Assembly (NCBI GenBank): GCA_050249955.1 | Contig: JBFWPN010000005.1 | Location: 248,001-312,000, forward strand | DNA from: CAVVIG01 sp050249955 | GTDB lineage: Bacteria > Acidobacteriota > Vicinamibacteria > Vicinamibacterales > CAVVIG01 | DNA: 64,000 bases | Reading direction: 5' to 3' | Shown here: positions 59,945 to 64,000 of the stretch, piece after piece | Layout of the letters: every line of letters starts with the position of its first letter | Numbering within the stretch: position 1 is the first letter of the stretch | Translations under genes and position numbers: made by a program | Notes under the pieces: generated by a model | The model's database searches: none | Seen by the model: the letters and a program-made list of their open reading frames with translations, nothing else | Told to the model about the DNA's origin: nothing

Positions 59945-61819
59945 ATGTCCAGCCCCTTCAGTCGTACCCCTGCGGTCTTCCTGGCGAGCCTGCTCCTGCT
60001 GGCCTCCTCCGCGTCAGCGGAGCTGCTCCGGGTGGAGGTCGGTACCAGGGCCGACATTGGATCCACGGGATTCGAGAAGATCGTCGGCACCGCGTTCTTC
60101 GAGGTCGACCCGCGGGATTCCCACAACCAGGTTGTCGCCGACATCGACAAGGCACCCGTGAATGCAGCCGGCCGGGTGGCGTTCTCGGCAGACGTGTACA
60201 TCATCCGCCCCAAGGATCCGGCCCGCTCGAACGGGATTGCCCTCGTGGAAGTGCCGAACCGCGGGCGCAAGCTGGTGATGACCGGGTTCATCCGCGGCGG
60301 GACCAACGATCCCGCGTCCGACACCGACCTGGGCGATCGTTTCCTGCTCGACCGGGGTTTCACGCTGGTGTGGGTGGGATGGGAGTTCGATGTCCGGCGC
60401 ACCAATGGGCTGATGGGGATCACCGTGCCGTCCGCCCAGGGCGTGGACACGACGGTCTGGGCCGACTTCACGCCGGCCAACACGAACGAGCGCCAGACCG
60501 TGGGCGACCTGATCGGGTACACGCCGGCCGACGTGGCGGCGCAGGACAGCACGCTCACCGTCCGCGACTCGCAGTTCGGTCCGGAGACGCCGATTGCCCG
60601 AAGCCGCTGGAGCGTCGACGCCCGGAACATGGTGGGCTTGACCGGTGGCTTCGAGGCTGGCCGCATCTACCGTGTCCGGTACCGCGCGAAGGAGATGCCG
60701 GTATCGGGGCTGGGGCTGGCGGCCTTCAGGGACATCGGCAGCTGGGTGAAGTACGCGCCGGGCGCCCTCGTGAGAGCCGACCGGACGCTGGCGTTCGGCT
60801 CGTCGCAGAGCGGCCGCTTCCTGCGGACGTTCCTGTATGCCGGCATGAACGGCGATGAGAAGAGCCGGCAGGTGTACGACGCGGTCTGGGTGCACATTGC
60901 CGGCGCCGCCGGGCTCGACGTGAACGGTCGCGGCGCCACCCCGACCTCGCTCACGATGTACGAGATCACCCGGTTCCCGTACGCGAACCAGGCCACGAAG
61001 GATCCGGTGTCGGGTCGCGTGGACGGCCTGCTCGAGAACGATCGCTCCCGTGCCGTGCAGCCGAAGATGTTCTTCACGAACACCTCGGTGGAGTACTGGG
61101 GTGGGGGGCGGAACGCGGCGCTCATCCATGTCGCGCCGGATGGGTCGGCGGACCTGCCGCTGAACGACCAGACGCGCGTCTATTACCTGACAGGGTCGCA
61201 GCACGGTCCGGCCCGCTTTCCGACGAGCGTGGGCCAGGGGCAGCAGCCGGACAATCCGCTCGAGTACTGGTGGACCATGCGTGCGCTGATGCACGGGATG
61301 GAGCAGTGGCTGCGCACCGGCACCGCTCCGCCGCCCAGCCGCTATCCGCGGCTCGGGGACGGCACCCTCGTGCGTGCAGACGCAGTCGGGTTCCCCGCCA
61401 TTCCCGGTGTTCAGTCGCCGCGGCAGGTCGAGCAGCACCGTCGGGACGGGCAGCTCGTTCCCTTCCTGGTGCCGCAGGTGGACGCGGACGGCAACGAGGT
61501 GGCTGGGGTGCGGACGGCCGAGTCGCTGGTGCCGCTGGCGACGTATACGGGCTGGAATTTCAGGAACCGGAACATCGGCGGTCCGGCGATGCTCGTGTCA
61601 CTGCTCGGGTCGCGCATCCCATTTCCGCGCAGCGCCGAAGCGGCCGCTGGTGACCCGCGCACGCCTGTTGCGCTGCGGTATCCCACGAAGGCCTCGTATC
61701 TCGAGGCGGCAACGCGCGTGTGCGCGGACCTCGTGAAGGAGGGCTTCCTGCTTCAGGCTGACCTGCCGCGCGTGATGAGCCGGATGGAGCAGCAGTGGGG
61801 AGTGAGTGTGGACCATTGA
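59945..61819 (+). CDS. Secreted alpha/beta-hydrolase-domain protein
   Basis: 624 residues. Signal peptide PAVFLASLLLLASSASAELL. The body matches the alpha/beta-hydrolase domain family found in Acidobacteriota: the nucleophile elbow is AFGSSQSGRFLR (G-x-S-x-x-G-like, Ser in SSQSG), preceded by strand GFTLVWVGWEFD, with later YYLTGSQHGPARFP providing a His candidate. TATACT ends 8 nt before the ATG and no ribosome site is present, so the mRNA may be leaderless. Substrate unknown. Confidence 0.85.
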   Translation: MSSPFSRTPAVFLASLLLLASSASAELLRVEVGTRADIGSTGFEKIVGTAFFEVDPRDSHNQVVADIDKAPVNAAGRVAFSADVYIIRPKDPARSNGIALVEVPNRGRKLVMTGFIRGGTNDPASDTDLGDRFLLDRGFTLVWVGWEFDVRRTNGLMGITVPSAQGVDTTVWADFTPANTNERQTVGDLIGYTPADVAAQDSTLTVRDSQFGPETPIARSRWSVDARNMVGLTGGFEAGRIYRVRYRAKEMPVSGLGLAAFRDIGSWVKYAPGALVRADRTLAFGSSQSGRFLRTFLYAGMNGDEKSRQVYDAVWVHIAGAAGLDVNGRGATPTSLTMYEITRFPYANQATKDPVSGRVDGLLENDRSRAVQPKMFFTNTSVEYWGGGRNAALIHVAPDGSADLPLNDQTRVYYLTGSQHGPARFPTSVGQGQQPDNPLEYWWTMRALMHGMEQWLRTGTAPPPSRYPRLGDGTLVRADAVGFPAIPGVQSPRQVEQHRRDGQLVPFLVPQVDADGNEVAGVRTAESLVPLATYTGWNFRNRNIGGPAMLVSLLGSRIPFPRSAEAAAGDPRTPVALRYPTKASYLEAATRVCADLVKEGFLLQADLPRVMSRMEQQWGVSVDH

Positions 61820-61880
61820 CGATGGTTATGTACTTGCCGAGAGCATTTGCCGTGCTTATGTTCTGGTAAATTGTTTCAAT

Positions 61881-61909
61881 TTGACTCACTCGCGCTAAAC
61901 CGGTGTAAT
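61881..61909 (+). promoter_or_regulatory. Promoter of the attenuated pheA-ilvB operon
   Basis: TTGACT (61881-61886), 17-nt spacer, TGTAAT (61904-61909). Transcription would start at about 61916, right at the leader-peptide ATG (61918). The surrounding 61820-61910 stretch is AT-richer than its neighbours. Confidence 0.6.
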
Positions 61910-61917
61910 TCCTCCAC

Positions 61918-62007
61918 ATGCTGCTGGTTTCCATTCCCGTCGTTACGGTCTCCGAGGTCGTCGTCGACCTCGTGGTCGTCGTTACGGGCGTCCGGCCAAC
62001 CGGATGA
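61918..62007 (+). CDS. Branched-chain amino-acid leader peptide (ilv-type attenuator)
   Basis: 29 codons, of which 12 are Val, 3 Leu and 1 Ile, with the runs SEVVVDLVVVVTG. The stop TGA is at 62005-62007. There is no ribosome site and an upstream in-frame stop lies close by, so translation probably starts on a leaderless mRNA. The peptide senses charged tRNA-Val (and Leu/Ile). When the ribosome stalls in the Val run, the antiterminator at 62001-62046 can form. Confidence 0.82.
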   Translation: MLLVSIPVVTVSEVVVDLVVVVTGVRPTG

Positions 62008-62068
62008 TGGCAGCGCAGAGTCAGGAAGCGTCGAGGCCATCATCCGAACCGGGTGATGGCCTTTTGTT
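62001..62068 (+). terminator. Transcription attenuator: antiterminator/terminator switch
   Basis: Terminator: GGCCATCATCC (62035-62045) pairs with 62051-62061 (ending TGATGGCC), loop GAACC, followed by TTTTGTT (62062-62068). Antiterminator: CGGATGATGGC (62001-62011) pairs perfectly over 11 bp with GCCATCATCCG (62036-62046), which removes the terminator's left arm. The antiterminator's left arm overlaps the leader stop codon, so a ribosome finishing the peptide would mask it and permit termination. Confidence 0.85.
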
Positions 62069-62116
62069 CGTACGTGGGATCCGCGTCCGCATGGGCTGGC
62101 TGGGTCCGGCAGACCT

Positions 62117-62965
62117 ATGAAGATTGCGTATCAGGGTGAACCCGGGGCCTTCAGCGAGGCCGCGTCGAGGCAGGTGAGTGCCTCGGCCGAGCTGCTGCCC
62201 TGCCGCGCCTTCGAGGACGTGTTCGCGGCCGTGGACGGCGGTGCCGCGGACTACGGTGTCCTGCCGATCGAGAACTCGATCGGCGGCAGCATCCATCGCA
62301 ACTTCGACCTGCTGCTCGAGCATCAGCTGCCGATCGTCGGCGAGGTCGAGGTGCCGGTCGTTCACCACCTGCTGGCGCTGCCGGGAACCACGCTCGCCGA
62401 CATCAGGCGGGTGTATTCGCACCCGCAGGCGCTGGCGCAGTGCGACCGCTTCCTGCGGACCCTGTCCGGCGTCGAAGTGATGGCGAGTTACGACACGGCC
62501 GGCAGCGCGAAGCTGGTGGCCGACCAGCACTGGACCGATGCCGCGGCGATTGCGTCGGCGCGTGCCGGCGAGGTGAATGGCCTTGTGTCGCTGCGGGCCG
62601 GCATCCAGGACAACGACTCGAACACCACCCGATTCCTGGTGGTGGGGAAGACGCCGCTGTCGGACGCCCCGGCCGACAAGACGACCATCGTGTTCACCCT
62701 GGCGAACGAGCCGGGAGCGCTCTTCAAGGCCCTGGCGGCGATTGCGTTGCGGGGCATCGACCTGACGAAGCTGGAGTCGCGCCCCAACCCGGGGCGCAAG
62801 TGGGAATACCTGTTCTACGTGGACCTGGCGGCGGCACGCGACGACCTCGCGTGCGCGCGGGCGCTGGCGCACCTGGGGGAGTTCGCCCCGATGCTCCGCG
62901 TGCTGGGCTCCTACCCGAGTTCGAAGCCGGTGACGACACGGCAGCCGGCGCCGTTAATCGCGTGA
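62117..62965 (+). CDS. pheA: Prephenate dehydratase with ACT domain
   Basis: 282 residues, no chorismate mutase part. The PDT domain has KIAYQGEPGAFSEAA, YGVLPIENSIGGSIHRNFDLL, VYSHPQALAQCDRFL and NTTRFLVVGK (the conserved TRF). The ACT domain begins IVFTLANEPGALFKALAAIALRGIDLTKLESRP, with the ESRP phenylalanine-binding motif. It makes phenylpyruvate for Phe synthesis. It sits behind a Val/Leu-type attenuator and 34 nt before ilvB, an unusual pairing. Confidence 0.95.
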   Translation: MKIAYQGEPGAFSEAASRQVSASAELLPCRAFEDVFAAVDGGAADYGVLPIENSIGGSIHRNFDLLLEHQLPIVGEVEVPVVHHLLALPGTTLADIRRVYSHPQALAQCDRFLRTLSGVEVMASYDTAGSAKLVADQHWTDAAAIASARAGEVNGLVSLRAGIQDNDSNTTRFLVVGKTPLSDAPADKTTIVFTLANEPGALFKALAAIALRGIDLTKLESRPNPGRKWEYLFYVDLAAARDDLACARALAHLGEFAPMLRVLGSYPSSKPVTTRQPAPLIA

Positions 62966-62999
62966 CGACAGAGGACACATCAGGCCTGGGATTACTCTT

Positions 63000-64000
63000 A
63001 TGAGCAAAAAAACGCTGACCGGTGCGCAGATTCTGTGGGAATGCCTCGTCCGTGAGGGGGTCGAGGTCGTCTTCGGCTATCCGGGCGGAGCGATCCTGCC
63101 CGCCTACGACGCGATGCTCGACTACCCGATCCGCCACATCCTGGTCCGCCACGAGCAGGGGGCCACGCACATGGCCGACGGCTACGCGCGGGCGACCGGG
63201 AAGGTGGGCGTGGCGATCGCCACGTCGGGCCCCGGCGCGACGAACATGGTCACCGGCATTGCCACGGCGATGATGGACTCGACGCCGATCGTCTGCATCA
63301 CCGGCCAGGTGGGCAGCGGCCTCATCGGGTCGGACGCCTTCCAGGAGACCGACATCACGGGCATCACGCTGCCGGTGACGAAGCACAACTACCTGATCGC
63401 CCATGCGAGCGAGATCGCGCCGGCGGTGCGCGAGGCGTTCGCCATTGCGAAGCATGGCCGTCCGGGTCCGGTGCTGATCGACATCACCAAGGACGCCCAG
63501 CTCGGCGTCTGCGAGCTGGACTGGGACGAGGCCGAGCCGGACATCGCGGCCATCGACCGGTCCGGCCATTCCTTCGGCGTGGATCCGGTGGCGCTCATCA
63601 ACGCCGCCCAGCGCCCGGTCATCCTGGCCGGGCACGGCATCATCCTCGGGGGCGGCGAGGCGGCCGTGCGGGCCTTCGCCGAGAAGACCCAGATTCCGGT
63701 GGCCATGACGCTGCTCGGCATCGGCAGCTTCCCGGCCTCGCACCCGCTGAACCTGGGCATGATGGGCATGCACGGCGAAGCCTGGGTGAACACGGCCATC
63801 CAGGAGTCGGACCTGCTCATTGCCCTCGGCATGCGGTTCGACGACCGCGTGACCGGCAACATCAAGACCTACGCGCCGCACGCCAAGAAGATCCATGTCG
63901 ACATCGACCCGGCGGAGTTCAACAAGAACGTCCGCGTCGACTCGGCCATCTCCGGCGACGTGGGCGAGGTGGTGTCCGGCTGGCTGCCGAAGATGGCGGA
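63000..64000 (+). CDS. ilvB: Acetolactate synthase large subunit (cut by window end)
   Basis: The frame from ATG 63000 stays open to the window end (333 codons). It reads SKKTLTGAQILWECLVREGVEVVFGYPGGAILPAYDAM, then the TPP-activating Glu52 in VRHEQGATHMADGYARATGKVGVAIATSGPGATNMVTGIATAMMDSTPIVCITGQV, all standard for AHAS. The central FAD/ROK-like domain follows (RPVILAGHGIILGGGEAAVRAF). It catalyses the first common step to Val, Leu and Ile, matching the leader peptide. The regulatory subunit gene is expected downstream. Confidence 0.95.
   Translation, partial: MSKKTLTGAQILWECLVREGVEVVFGYPGGAILPAYDAMLDYPIRHILVRHEQGATHMADGYARATGKVGVAIATSGPGATNMVTGIATAMMDSTPIVCITGQVGSGLIGSDAFQETDITGITLPVTKHNYLIAHASEIAPAVREAFAIAKHGRPGPVLIDITKDAQLGVCELDWDEAEPDIAAIDRSGHSFGVDPVALINAAQRPVILAGHGIILGGGEAAVRAFAEKTQIPVAMTLLGIGSFPASHPLNLGMMGMHGEAWVNTAIQESDLLIALGMRFDDRVTGNIKTYAPHAKKIHVDIDPAEFNKNVRVDSAISGDVGEVVSGWLPKMA

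Overview
This is a 64 kb window of high-GC chromosome. Its gene families (DUF5916/CBM9-like outer-membrane proteins, periplasmic PQQ dehydrogenase with its own cytochrome c, secreted NHL and VOC proteins, SPFH/zinc-ribbon pairs, many Ala/Arg-rich small proteins) suggest an aerobic, Gram-negative Acidobacteriota, possibly Vicinamibacteria. That placement is inferred from family content; no rRNA is present. Several genes have a -10-like TAnnnT box only 6-8 nt before the start codon and no Shine-Dalgarno sequence, so leaderless transcripts are probably common.

Layout. 1-4828: the end of a chemotaxis operon (cheA fragment, cheW, cheR, cheD, a CheY-like regulator, cheX, cheB and a second receiver protein), tightly packed with overlapping starts and stops. 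4968-5043: tRNA-Glu(TTC). 5032-13965: an approximately 8.9 kb mobile element inserted at the 3' end of that tRNA and bounded by a 14-bp direct repeat. It carries a large serine recombinase, an excisionase-like HTH protein, a RepA-like AAA ATPase, an HK97-type major capsid protein and a string of small coupled genes. It has no terminase, portal or tail genes. 14028-29241: housekeeping and envelope genes, including a heme-binding chemoreceptor, a PilZ protein, a metallo-hydrolase, a double universal-stress protein, a secreted HpcH/HpaI-like aldolase, an SPFH protein with a C-terminal HTH and its zinc-ribbon partner, and a TMEM175-like channel. 29273-39000: Kup potassium transporter, RsmE, a PQQ dehydrogenase/cytochrome c pair, a DUF5916 outer-membrane protein and an SLC13-type transporter. 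38855-41437: an adenylating enzyme, acyl carrier protein and LPLAT acyltransferase set. 41491-45374: outer-membrane, VOC and small membrane proteins. 45374-51192: a complete oligopeptide ABC importer (order A-B-C-D-F on the minus strand). 53006-58564: an SPFH/NfeD pair joined to two MacB-like permeases and an HlyD/MacA-like adaptor, with no ATPase gene.

61881-64000: start of an amino-acid biosynthesis operon. A promoter leads into a 29-codon leader peptide with 12 valines, followed by mutually exclusive antiterminator and terminator hairpins, then prephenate dehydratase and the large subunit of acetolactate synthase (cut by the window end). This is a legible transcription attenuator, and it places a phenylalanine-pathway gene under branched-chain amino-acid control.

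The most unusual item is the capsid-only element. Its recombinase reading frame runs through the attachment core into the tRNA, so the protein's C-terminus is predicted to differ between the integrated and excised states. It also contains a dense GGAACC/GGTTCC repeat cluster beside the helicase gene that could be its origin.
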